DNA of 5,711 bases from Cytophagales bacterium (GCA_013298205.1 JAAFJZ010000185.1:1-5711); one strand, 5' to 3'. Numbered from the stretch's first letter, positions 1 through 5,711 are shown. The notes: a model not told the origin generated them from the sequence alone. Program-made: numbers and translations.

Positions 1-258
1 AATAAGTAATGTATCGTACAAAAGCAAGTTACTAGGGTCTAAAGCTATCATTTCATAAATACTTTGTTTGGCTACATTCAAATCTCCATATTTTAATGAG
101 TTTCTGAATATGCTTTCATTAAGTAAATATTCCTTACTTTTCATAGAATTTGTAGCAACTGTGGTTGTAGTTTGGCTATCTTTTTTCTTTTGAGAATAAG
201 AAGAATTATAAAGAAAAAAACTAATAATTATGGTTAATGCTATTTTGTATTGGTTCAT
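1..258 (-). CDS. Secreted TPR-like protein, N-terminal part (cut by window edge)
   Basis: The first 86 codons are visible, starting with ATG at 258 and open to the left edge; the C-terminal part is missing. Residues 1-22 form a signal peptide: a short N-region with Lys5, a hydrophobic core (IALTIIISFFLY), and a likely cut after SYS before Gln23, a pattern common in Bacteroidota exported proteins. A Lys/Ser/Thr-rich linker follows to about residue 40. Residues 53-86 (SLKYGDLNVAKQSIYEMIALDP and on to YDTLL) have the small/large residue spacing and the terminal 'LDP' of a tetratricopeptide repeat helix pair, so I infer a periplasmic or surface protein-interaction protein. The exact role is unknown. 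It has its own -7 promoter element at 282-289, 135 bp downstream of the aminotransferase stop, so it is probably transcribed separately. Confidence 0.75.
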   Translation of the reverse strand, partial: MNQYKIALTIIISFFLYNSSYSQKKKDSQTTTTVATNSMKSKEYLLNESIFRNSLKYGDLNVAKQSIYEMIALDPSNLLLYDTLLI

Positions 259-281
259 GATTTTAAAAGGTTTGTCATTTG

Positions 282-289
282 CAAAATTA
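282..289 (-). promoter_or_regulatory. Candidate -7 promoter element of the TPR-like gene
   Basis: Read on the minus strand, the site is TAATTTTG, an exact match to the Bacteroidota -7 consensus TAnnTTTG. It lies 23 bp before the ATG at 258, which would give a short leader. No good -33 TTTG is present at the usual distance; a TTTG at 304-301 is only 11 bp away, which is too close. The match is simple and AT-rich, so it could be chance. Confidence 0.45.
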
Positions 290-393
290 ATAAAAATATA
301 CAAATCAGTTTAATTAATTTTAGATTTAGATGTATATTTTAGTAGCAGTAAATTGGTTTTAGATTCTATTTTTGTTAAATCTTTGTGCAAAAC

Positions 394-1695
394 TTAACTT
401 GCCAAATATTCTTCAACAGCAAGTTTTATTTTTGTGAATATTTCGGTAAGTAAATTTTCATCTTCTTCCAGAATTGTTACCCTAAAGCCTTCTAAATCAG
501 AGCAAAAAGAGGAAATTGGAACTACACATACCCCCGTTGCTGCGAGTAAATAATACACAAAGCTTTGGTCAAGAGGCATAGTTTCATTAATCCATGATTC
601 TAATAATGATTTAATTTTTGGATCTTTTATTACTAAGCTTTGTCCTTTTTTAAGCGTTCCTTTTCTAAAAATGATGGTATTGTAAAAAGCTCCATTGGTT
701 GTATTAAAAGTAAGTTGCGGAACAGAACCTAATATTTTTGCAATGATTTGACTTCGTTTACCAATTTTCTCATTTTCAAAAGCTCTATAACTCGGGTATC
801 TTGGATCTGATAAAATCTTTGGAATAGCCAATTGAGGTAATTTAGTTGAGCAAACTTCAATCATTTTTGCATTATCTAATGCAGCACAAAATCTAGCAAA
901 TTCTACATCTTTATCACGGTTATAATATTCCATCCATCCACATCTTGATCCTGGCCAAGGAAGTTCTTTTGAAATGCCTTTCATTGCAATTCCTGGAACA
1001 TCTTGAATAACTTCTGCTAGCGTGTGTGCTTTTACGCCATTGTAAGTTATGTTTTGATAGATTTCATCACTTACAAGAAAGAGCTTAAATTCTTTAGCTA
1101 TTTCCACCATTTTTACCAATGTTTCATAAGGATAAACCATTCCTGTTGGGTTATCAGGATTAATGATTAGTATTCCTACAATAGATGGGTTGTATTTTAC
1201 TTGATTATAAAGGTCATTTATATCAGGATACCAATGATTTTCAGGATCTAATTTATAAGTAATGGGTTGGTGGTTTGCATGAGCTGCTTCAGCAGAAGAA
1301 TGAGTTGAATATGCAGGTGAAGGCCCAATTATTCTGCTTGTAGGCACGATATATTGATAAAGTTTAGCTATTGCATCACCTAATCCATTAAAAAATAAAA
1401 TATCTTCAGGAGTAATCTGAACGCCACCTTTTTCATTTGTACGATTTGCTAAAAACTCTCTAGTTTCTAAAATTCCTTTTGAATGGCAATAGCTAAATGA
1501 TTTATCATCTTGAACAAGCTCAGTAATAATTTCTTTCATCCATAAAGGAATTGGAAAATTTTTCTGAATTGGATCACCAATGTTTTCCCAGTAAATAGTT
1601 TGACCCAGCTTTTGAATTAATTCGGCTTTTTTTACTATGCCTCTTATTTCATAACTTAGTTCTTTTGCCCCTTCACTCAATAAACTTTGCCTCAT
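394..1695 (-). CDS. Pyridoxal-phosphate-dependent aminotransferase, class I/II (AspC/AlaA-like)
   Basis: A full-length 433-residue fold-type I aminotransferase, slightly longer than the usual ~400. It would be a cytosolic enzyme moving an amino group between an amino acid and a 2-oxo acid through PLP. Visible motifs: NGLGDAI at 103-109 (cofactor phosphate loop), NPDNPTG at 179-185 (Asn182 near the PLP ring), DEIYQ at 210-214 (Asp210 to pyridine N, Tyr213 to O3'), the Schiff-base lysine Lys243 in KGISKELPWPGSR, Arg251 for the phosphate, and Arg405 in GFRVTIL for the substrate carboxylate. The layout resembles the alanine/aspartate branch (AlaA, AAT), but the substrate cannot be fixed from sequence; the SKELPWPGSRCGW segment is unlike the textbook AspC or AlaA version. 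The ATG at 1695 lies 20 bp after a good promoter -7 box and the next ATG is far inside, so this start is well supported. It is probably monocistronic. Confidence 0.93.
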   Translation of the reverse strand: MRQSLLSEGAKELSYEIRGIVKKAELIQKLGQTIYWENIGDPIQKNFPIPLWMKEIITELVQDDKSFSYCHSKGILETREFLANRTNEKGGVQITPEDILFFNGLGDAIAKLYQYIVPTSRIIGPSPAYSTHSSAEAAHANHQPITYKLDPENHWYPDINDLYNQVKYNPSIVGILIINPDNPTGMVYPYETLVKMVEIAKEFKLFLVSDEIYQNITYNGVKAHTLAEVIQDVPGIAMKGISKELPWPGSRCGWMEYYNRDKDVEFARFCAALDNAKMIEVCSTKLPQLAIPKILSDPRYPSYRAFENEKIGKRSQIIAKILGSVPQLTFNTTNGAFYNTIIFRKGTLKKGQSLVIKDPKIKSLLESWINETMPLDQSFVYYLLAATGVCVVPISSFCSDLEGFRVTILEEDENLLTEIFTKIKLAVEEYLAS

Positions 1696-1715
1696 TTTAT
1701 GCTTTTAATTTTTTG

Positions 1716-1745
1716 CAAAATTAGTTCGTTTTAATTCATTCCAAA
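1716..1745 (-). promoter_or_regulatory. Candidate promoter of the aminotransferase gene
   Basis: On the minus strand a TTTG at 1745-1742 is followed after 18 bp by TAATTTTG at 1723-1716. This fits the Bacteroidota sigma-factor pattern of a -33 TTTG and a -7 TAnnTTTG. The -7 box ends 20 bp before the ATG at 1695, implying a leader of roughly 10-15 nt. The -33 part sits in a run of Ts, so it is the weaker half. Confidence 0.55.
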
Positions 1746-1775
1746 AAAAGAGTGATATTTTAACTTGAAATTATC

Positions 1776-1816
1776 AAATGAAATTTAATTTAAAGTTTTT
1801 AAAATAAATTTCATTT
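1776..1816. repeat. Perfect 12-bp inverted repeat in the thyA-aminotransferase gap
   Basis: The arms AAATGAAATTTA (1776-1787) and TAAATTTCATTT (1805-1816) are exact reverse complements around a 17-nt AT-rich loop. The repeat sits 54 bp past the thyA stop and 31 bp upstream of the -33 element of the next gene. It could fold as an mRNA hairpin ending the six-gene transcript, or serve as a regulator binding site. The stem has only two G-C pairs across all 12 bp and no clean U tract follows in the thyA direction, so intrinsic termination is not certain. Confidence 0.4.
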
Positions 1817-1869
1817 TTAAAAAAAGTAAAGAAAGTTAATACTCCCTTTTTTCTTAAAAATATGAAACT

Positions 1870-2664
1870 TTAAACAGCTACTTCCGCTTTAATATGAGGA
1901 TGTGGATCATAGTTTTCTAAGCTAAAGTCTAAGAATTCAAAATTAAAAATATCCTTAACTTCAGGATTAATTTTTAATGTAGGTAAAGCCTTAATGTCTC
2001 TGCTGAGTTGAAGTTTGGCTTGATCTAAATGATTAAGATACAAGTGGGCATCGCCTAATGTATGTACAAATTCACCTAATTTTAGGTTGCAAACTTGAGC
2101 TACCATCATGGTTAACAAGGCATAAGAGGCAATATTAAAAGGAACTCCTAAAAAAACATCTGCACTTCTTTGGTATAGCATACAAGAAAGTTTGCCATTG
2201 GCAATATAAAATTGAAATAAGGCATGACAAGGTGGAAGTTTCATTTTTTCAATATCAGCTACGTTCCAAGCACTTACAATTAACCTTCTAGAATCTGGAT
2301 TTTTTTTTATTTGATTAATTACATTTGTGATTTGGTCTATTGTTTCTCCATTTGCACCTTTCCAGCTTCGCCATTGGTAGCCATAAACGGGACCTAAATT
2401 CCCATTTTCATCAGCCCATTCGTCCCAAATGTTTACTTTATTTTCTTTTAAAAACTTGATATTGGTATCTCCTTTCAAAAACCAAAGTAGTTCATAAATG
2501 ATAGAGCGAAGGTGTAATTTTTTGGTTGTAAGCAAAGGAAAACCCTCATTCAAATCAAACCTCATTTGATAGCCAAATACGCTAATTGTGCCCGTACCAG
2601 TACGATCTTCTTTTTTTACACCATTTTCAATTATATGGTTCATCAAGTCATGATAGGCTTTCAT
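1870..2664 (-). CDS. thyA: Thymidylate synthase
   Basis: Converts dUMP to dTMP using 5,10-methylene-tetrahydrofolate, in the cytosol as a dimer. The protein is 264 residues, the same length as E. coli ThyA, and residue numbering matches it: Arg21 (phosphate loop), Glu58, Trp80, nucleophile Cys146 in LPPCHALFQFY, Arg126/Arg127 donated across the dimer, Arg166-Ser167-Asp169 in YQRSADVFLG, Asn177, and His207/Tyr209 in HTLGDAHLY. All expected active-site residues are present, so it should be active. The ATG at 2664 starts at MKAYHDLM, typical for the family. It is last in the six-gene run, only 5 bp after the response-regulator stop, with no promoter of its own visible. The dihydrofolate reductase gene folA, often next to thyA, is not here. 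Confidence 0.98.
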   Translation of the reverse strand: MKAYHDLMNHIIENGVKKEDRTGTGTISVFGYQMRFDLNEGFPLLTTKKLHLRSIIYELLWFLKGDTNIKFLKENKVNIWDEWADENGNLGPVYGYQWRSWKGANGETIDQITNVINQIKKNPDSRRLIVSAWNVADIEKMKLPPCHALFQFYIANGKLSCMLYQRSADVFLGVPFNIASYALLTMMVAQVCNLKLGEFVHTLGDAHLYLNHLDQAKLQLSRDIKALPTLKINPEVKDIFNFEFLDFSLENYDPHPHIKAEVAV

Positions 2665-2669
2665 CGTTT

Positions 2670-3062
2670 TTACAAAAAAGATTTGATATGTTCTATTGAT
2701 TTTTGATTTAAAGGTTTTTCTAAAAAATCTAAAACATAACTTTTAGATTTCATCATTGATATTTTCGATTTGTCAATTAGTGAACTCAAAAAAATAATTT
2801 TGGATTGTAGAATGATTTGAGATTCAAATTTCTCAAATTCATCTGTGAAAAAAGAAGCTTCATTGTGTTTAAGATAGTAATCTAAAATAATTAACTTAAA
2901 AGAATTAGAATTTTCAATTGATTGGTTTTTTATATAAAAAAGCGCATCGTTTGGGGTAGTAAAAATTTTAATTTCTACATGTGGAAAAGAAGTTTCAAAC
3001 ATCTTTTTTGCTATAAAAATATCAAATTCAGAGTCGTCTACAATGATTATTTCATTCAACAT
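2670..3062 (-). CDS. Single-domain response regulator (CheY-like receiver)
   Basis: A 130-residue stand-alone receiver domain with no output domain. The phosphorylation chemistry is complete: acidic pair Asp9-Asp10 (IIIVDDSEFD), phospho-acceptor Asp61 at the end of beta-3 (LIILDYYL), hydroxyl switch Ser93 or Ser94 (FLSS), and conserved Lys116 followed by Pro117 (LEKPL). It should accept phosphate from a histidine kinase and act by protein contact, but partner and target are unknown and no kinase gene is in the window. It sits between hisIE (20 bp upstream) and thyA (5 bp downstream) on the same strand, so it is almost surely co-transcribed. My base count gives 84 G+C in 360 bp (2701-3060, 23%), far below hisF (122 in 300 bp at 3781-4080, 41%). 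This suggests a fast-evolving or late-arriving gene. The ATG at 3062 places Asp9/Asp10 correctly. Confidence 0.88.
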   Translation of the reverse strand: MLNEIIIVDDSEFDIFIAKKMFETSFPHVEIKIFTTPNDALFYIKNQSIENSNSFKLIILDYYLKHNEASFFTDEFEKFESQIILQSKIIFLSSLIDKSKISMMKSKSYVLDFLEKPLNQKSIEHIKSFL

Positions 3063-3082
3063 AACAGCTTTGTTTGTAGCGT

Positions 3083-3682
3083 TTAATTAGATTTTTGGTG
3101 TCTTAAAATAAGTACTTCTACGATGTCTTGTAAAGAGTAGTTCTTGTGTTGCAAAAGTATAAGATAATGAAAAAGTAAATCAGCTGCCTCTTCTTTGAAT
3201 AAATTTTCGTCATTCTTCATGGCTTCAATTACCAATTCTACGGCTTCTTCTCCTACTTTTTGAGCTATTTTATCCGTTCCTTTATTAAAAAGTTGTGAAG
3301 TATAAGATTTTTTATCTTTGTTTTCCTTTCGACTTTTAAGAAGATTCTCAAGTTCAGTTAAAAAACCATATTTAACCTTATTTTCTTCTGCAAAACAAGT
3401 GTCCGATCCCGTGTGGCAAGTGTGACCAATTGGGTTTGCTTTAATTAAAATCGTATCTTCATCACAATCTTCTAAAATTTCAATTACATTTAGAAAATTT
3501 CCTGATGTTTCGCCTTTTGTCCAAAGTCTTTGTTTGGTTCGGCTAAAAAAAGTTACTACTTTTTCTTGAATGGTTTTTTTGTAGGCTTCTTCATTCATAA
3601 ATCCTACCATGAGTACAATCAAAGTTTTAGCATCTTGCACTACAACAGGAATAAGTCCACCTTGTTTTTCAAAATTCATCAT
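3083..3682 (-). CDS. hisIE: Bifunctional phosphoribosyl-AMP cyclohydrolase / phosphoribosyl-ATP pyrophosphatase
   Basis: A fusion that performs histidine-synthesis steps 2 and 3: HisE removes pyrophosphate from PR-ATP, and HisI opens the purine ring of PR-AMP. Residues 1 to about 110 are HisI: FFSRTKQRLWTKGETSGN at 45-62, the metal-binding stretch DCDED at 72-76, and zinc ligands Cys73, Cys89 and Cys96 in the HTCHTGSDTC segment. Residues about 110-199 are HisE: the helical KVGEEAVELVIEA at 142-154 and EEAADLLFH at 164-172, the acidic metal site of the MazG-like fold. The length of 199 is normal for the fusion. The start ATG overlaps the hisF stop in an ATGA (3682-3679), indicating translational coupling; a second ATG directly follows at 3679. 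Cytosolic. Confidence 0.97.
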   Translation of the reverse strand: MMNFEKQGGLIPVVVQDAKTLIVLMVGFMNEEAYKKTIQEKVVTFFSRTKQRLWTKGETSGNFLNVIEILEDCDEDTILIKANPIGHTCHTGSDTCFAEENKVKYGFLTELENLLKSRKENKDKKSYTSQLFNKGTDKIAQKVGEEAVELVIEAMKNDENLFKEEAADLLFHYLILLQHKNYSLQDIVEVLILRHQKSN

Positions 3683-4437
3683 AAGGTTCTTACAGCTATG
3701 TTATTTTCAGATAAATATTTTTTTAAAATTGGAATTTGAATTTCTTTAAAGTGAAAAATACTTGCAGCTAGTGCAGCGTCAGCTGAAGCAATTTCGAATA
3801 CATCTTTAAAGTGAACTTCATTTCCCGCACCTCCGCTCGCAATTACGGGAATATTTAGGTTTTTTGAAAGTAATGACGTAATTTCTAAAGCGAAACCTTG
3901 CTTGCAACCATCATGATCCATTGACGTGAGTAAAATTTCCCCACCACCACGCTCTTGAATTTCCTTTGCCCAAATAAAAGTCTCTTTTTTAGTGGGATTT
4001 CGACCTCCATGTGTATGCACGGTGGCAATATTTGCTATCGTTTTCGTATCAATGGCTACCACCACACATTGGCTACCAAATTCATTGGCTATTTGGGTAA
4101 TTAACTCGGGATTGGAAACTGCTGAAGAATTTATCGAAACTTTATCAGCACCAGAATTGAGCAAAACGGCTACATCATTCACACTTTTAATTCCTCCGCC
4201 TACAGTAAAAGGAATGTTAATTACTTTCGATATTCTTCTTACCAATTCTACCAAAGTTTTTCTTTGCTCTACAGTGGCAGTAATATCTAAAAAAACGAGT
4301 TCATCTGCACCTGTTTGGGCATATTCATAAGCCAACTCTACTGGATCACCGGCTTCTTTTAGTCCCAAAAAATTTGTTCCTTTTACCGTAATTCCATCTT
4401 TAATATCTAAGCATGGAATAATTCTTTTTGATAACAT
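3679..4437 (-). CDS. hisF: Imidazole glycerol phosphate synthase, cyclase subunit
   Basis: The TIM-barrel cyclase half of IGP synthase. It uses ammonia made by the glutaminase HisH to turn PRFAR into imidazole glycerol phosphate plus AICAR, linking histidine and purine synthesis. The 252 residues match the family length, and key residues fall at Thermotoga HisF numbering: catalytic Asp11 (IPCLDIKDG) and Asp130 (VVVAIDT), Lys19, the ammonia-gate set Arg5, Glu46, Lys99 and Glu167, and phosphate-binding GGG 80-82 and SGG 201-203. TSMDHDG at 171-177 is also typical. The ATG at 4437 gives the canonical MLSKRIIPCLD start. It lies 15 bp after the hslV stop and overlaps hisIE by 4 bp. hisH and hisA, its usual neighbours, are not in the window, so HisH must be encoded elsewhere. 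Confidence 0.98.
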   Translation of the reverse strand: MLSKRIIPCLDIKDGITVKGTNFLGLKEAGDPVELAYEYAQTGADELVFLDITATVEQRKTLVELVRRISKVINIPFTVGGGIKSVNDVAVLLNSGADKVSINSSAVSNPELITQIANEFGSQCVVVAIDTKTIANIATVHTHGGRNPTKKETFIWAKEIQERGGGEILLTSMDHDGCKQGFALEITSLLSKNLNIPVIASGGAGNEVHFKDVFEIASADAALAASIFHFKEIQIPILKKYLSENNIAVRTL

Positions 4438-4452
4438 TTTGTTTAGTATTCC

Positions 4453-4992
4453 TTATTCCAAGGTTTTAATCGTAAAATTATGGTTAGTATAAATGCAAAT
4501 ATTGGCTGCTATCGTTAAGCTTTCTTTTACCATTTCTTCGGCACTTAAATGAGGCGCATGTTTTTTTAATGCTAAAGCAGCAGACAAAGCATACATACTT
4601 CCTGAACCTATTGAAGTTACCTCTTCATCTGGTTCGATTACGTCTCCATTACCAGATATCAAAAGCATTTCTTCAATATTGGCTACTATCATCATGGCTT
4701 CAAGATTTCTAAGGTATTTATCCATTCTCCAATCTTTTGCTAGTTCTATTGCTGCACGTTTTAAATGCCCGTTATGAGTAGAAAGTTTGGCTTCGAATCG
4801 TTCCATTAAAGTAAAAGCATCTGCGGTAGAGCCTGCAAAGCCAACCAAAACTTTACCATCTTGCATTTCTCTAACTTTTTTGACTGTGCTTTTCGCAACA
4901 GTGTTTCCTAAAGTTGCTTGACCATCTGAGCCCAAGCTTACTTTCCCATTGTGTTTTATGCCCACTACGGTAGTGGCTTTAATGATTTCCAA
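4453..4992 (-). CDS. hslV: ATP-dependent protease subunit HslV (ClpQ)
   Basis: The peptidase of the two-part HslUV protease: twelve subunits form a proteasome-like chamber fed by the ATPase HslU, acting in cytosolic protein quality control. I place the start at the TTG at 4992, giving 179 residues and a six-residue propeptide (MEIIKA) before catalytic Thr7 (ATTVVG). This fits the short propeptides I know from Bacteroidota, and it starts 4 bp after the upstream stop. The longer option, ATG at 5040, would make a 195-residue protein with a 22-residue propeptide and a 44-bp overlap with the upstream gene. Conserved parts in TTG numbering: SDGQATLGNT 22-31 (Asp23), Lys39 in VKKVR, GFAGSTADAFTL 51-62, AKDWRMDKYLRNLEAM 85-100, GNGDVIEPD 114-122, IGSGSMYA 128-135, and CIYTNHN at 166-172. 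hslU is not in the window. Confidence 0.96.
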   Translation of the reverse strand: MEIIKATTVVGIKHNGKVSLGSDGQATLGNTVAKSTVKKVREMQDGKVLVGFAGSTADAFTLMERFEAKLSTHNGHLKRAAIELAKDWRMDKYLRNLEAMMIVANIEEMLLISGNGDVIEPDEEVTSIGSGSMYALSAALALKKHAPHLSAEEMVKESLTIAANICIYTNHNFTIKTLE

Positions 4993-4996
4993 GTGG

Positions 4997-5494
4997 TTAA
5001 TATTTTTTATTGAATATTTCTGATACGATAAAAATTTCACGCATTTCTTGTGGATTGCGCATTCGGGTTTTTAATTTAGAACCTATAGAAGGCGATTTAG
5101 TTGGTGCTTCTTCGTATTTAAGGTTTTTAGCTACGGTTAACTTATCGGGTCTTATTGTTTTATAAAAATAAGGATCTACGTTTTCTACTTCTGTATTTTT
5201 TAAGTTTTGGATTGTTTCTAGGCTTTTGTTTCTTTTTAAACTTGCCAATCGTTCGATTTCTTCTAAATTTTGGTATTTACTTTGTACAGGTTTTTGTTGT
5301 GGTAGTTTGGAAGTGAAAGGTTTAACTTCTTTTTTGGAAAATAAAGGCTCTTTTTTGGGAATGGGTAAAATTTCTTGCTTAGGCAATTTCGGATTATTTT
5401 TTGCTTCTTCTGCTTTTCTCTTTTTTACCTTTTGAAATTGAAGATAAAGATAGATTATAATTGAGATCGCATAATAAATGTACTGATTTTCCAT
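4997..5494 (-). CDS. Membrane-anchored Lys/Pro-rich protein of unknown function
   Basis: I do not recognise a named family. The 165-residue protein has one short hydrophobic segment at about residues 5-20 (YIYYAISIIIYLYLQF). It is followed at once by a basic cluster (KVKKRKAEEAKNN), so the positive-inside rule suggests a single-span anchor with the C-terminus in the cytosol. Residues about 30-75 are rich in Lys, Pro and Gln and are probably disordered. The C-terminus (RNPQEMREIFIVSEIFNKKY) is the part that looks constrained; I recall similar 'FILSEIFNRKY' tails in uncharacterised Bacteroidota proteins, from memory only. The ATG at 5494 is preceded by an AAAGAA purine tract. An in-frame TTG at 5509 is possible but would start inside the -7 promoter box. 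It is the first gene of the six-gene run and ends 4 bp before hslV. Confidence 0.8.
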   Translation of the reverse strand: MENQYIYYAISIIIYLYLQFQKVKKRKAEEAKNNPKLPKQEILPIPKKEPLFSKKEVKPFTSKLPQQKPVQSKYQNLEEIERLASLKRNKSLETIQNLKNTEVENVDPYFYKTIRPDKLTVAKNLKYEEAPTKSPSIGSKLKTRMRNPQEMREIFIVSEIFNKKY

Positions 5495-5506
5495 TTCTTT
5501 TTTTTT

Positions 5507-5514
5507 CAAATATA
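5507..5514 (-). promoter_or_regulatory. Candidate -7 element for the six-gene hslV-his-thyA run
   Basis: The minus strand reads TATATTTG, a full match to TAnnTTTG, 12 bp before the ATG at 5494. A start of transcription a few bases downstream would give a very short leader. No clear -33 TTTG is seen in the AT-rich stretch upstream, and read-through from ilvD (68 bp away, no convincing terminator) is an alternative source of the transcript. Confidence 0.42.
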
Positions 5515-5562
5515 TAAAAATATTTTATAAAATTAAATTAAGTTTTTTAGTAGATATAATTC

Positions 5563-5711
5563 TTACATATCGGTTACGCAACCATTTGAAGCCGAGGCTA
5601 CGGTTTTAAGGTATTTGTACAATACACCTGAGTTTACTCGATAAGCAGGTTTGACCCATTTTTGTCTTCTTTTGTTTAACTCCTCATCAGAAACGAGTAC
5701 ATTAAGCTTAT
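5563..5711 (-). CDS. ilvD: Dihydroxy-acid dehydratase, C-terminal end (cut by window edge)
   Basis: Only the last 48 codons and a TAA stop (5565-5563) are in the window; the gene continues past the right edge. The peptide contains VSDEELNKRRQKWVKP, then RVNSGVLYKYLKTVASASNGCVTDM. This matches the characteristic IlvD tail, in which a 'LSDEEL..R...W' segment precedes 'GVL.KY...V.SAS.G.VTD'. IlvD is an Fe-S enzyme that dehydrates 2,3-dihydroxy-3-methyl acids in valine, leucine and isoleucine synthesis. The metal-site cysteines lie in the part not seen. Whether it is co-transcribed with the next gene (68 bp away) is open. Confidence 0.93.
   Translation of the reverse strand, partial: KLNVLVSDEELNKRRQKWVKPAYRVNSGVLYKYLKTVASASNGCVTDM

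Noticed and set aside
318..365. Direct repeat TTTTAGATT at 318-326 and 357-365
   Set aside because: Nine AT-rich bases repeated once in an AT-rich gap; probably chance, with no further copies or regular spacing.
259..393. Possible terminator hairpin after the aminotransferase
   Set aside because: Only a 5-bp stem (361-365 with 378-382) was found, with no following T tract in the right direction.
3530..3739. Plus-strand open frame of 69 codons
   Set aside because: It lies antisense to hisIE and hisF, which are firmly identified; its Phe/Tyr-rich product has no recognisable motif.
3992..4330. Plus-strand open frame of 112 codons
   Set aside because: Fully antisense to hisF, with no family features; a by-product of the hisF codon pattern.
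5226..5435. Plus-strand open frame of 69 codons
   Set aside because: Antisense to the Lys/Pro-rich region of the membrane protein; its Phe/Leu-rich product simply mirrors AAA-rich codons.
5495..5509. TTG start extending the membrane protein by five residues (KKKE-type N-terminus)
   Set aside because: The TTG overlaps the likely -7 box, and the ATG at 5494 has a purine-rich AAAGAA tract just before it.
5522..5533. 12-nt palindrome ATTTTATAAAAT after ilvD, considered as a terminator
   Set aside because: It has no loop and no G-C pair, so it would not form a stable hairpin; expected often in such AT-rich sequence.

Overview
The window looks like an ordinary chromosomal piece of a low-GC member of the Bacteroidota, most likely Cytophagales-like. 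The grounds are TAnnTTTG-type -7 promoter elements, purine-rich or absent Shine-Dalgarno sites, a Bacteroidota-style HslV with a short propeptide, a signal peptide cut just before Gln, and proteins closest to that phylum as I remember the families. The species cannot be named from the sequence. Every supported gene lies on the minus strand, so the genetic order runs from high to low coordinates.

Layout in transcription order: (1) 5711-5563, the C-terminal 48 residues of dihydroxy-acid dehydratase (ilvD, branched-chain amino acid synthesis), whose body lies outside the window. (2) A 68-bp AT-rich gap with a TATATTTG -7 element. (3) A compact six-gene run from 5494 to 1870: a small membrane-anchored Lys/Pro-rich protein, hslV (peptidase of the HslUV protease), hisF and hisIE (histidine synthesis, with an ATGA overlap), a single-domain response regulator, and thyA (thymidylate synthase). 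Gaps inside the run are 4, 15, -4, 20 and 5 bp, so one polycistronic mRNA is likely. (4) A 174-bp gap with a promoter and a perfect 12-bp inverted repeat. (5) A 433-residue class I PLP aminotransferase. (6) A 135-bp gap with a second TAATTTTG element. (7) The first 86 codons of a secreted or periplasmic TPR-like protein that runs off the left edge.

The genes are mostly housekeeping: amino-acid synthesis, nucleotide synthesis and protein quality control. The catalytic residues I could check in HisF, HisIE, ThyA, HslV and the aminotransferase are all present, so each enzyme is probably active. HisF needs HisH, and HslV needs HslU; neither partner gene is in the window.

I see no CRISPR array, transposon, tRNA, rRNA or defence cassette, and no convincing new system. 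The points most worth a second look are the very AT-rich orphan receiver-domain gene inside the his/thyA run, the uncharacterised membrane protein fused in transcription to hslV, and the probable TTG start of hslV.
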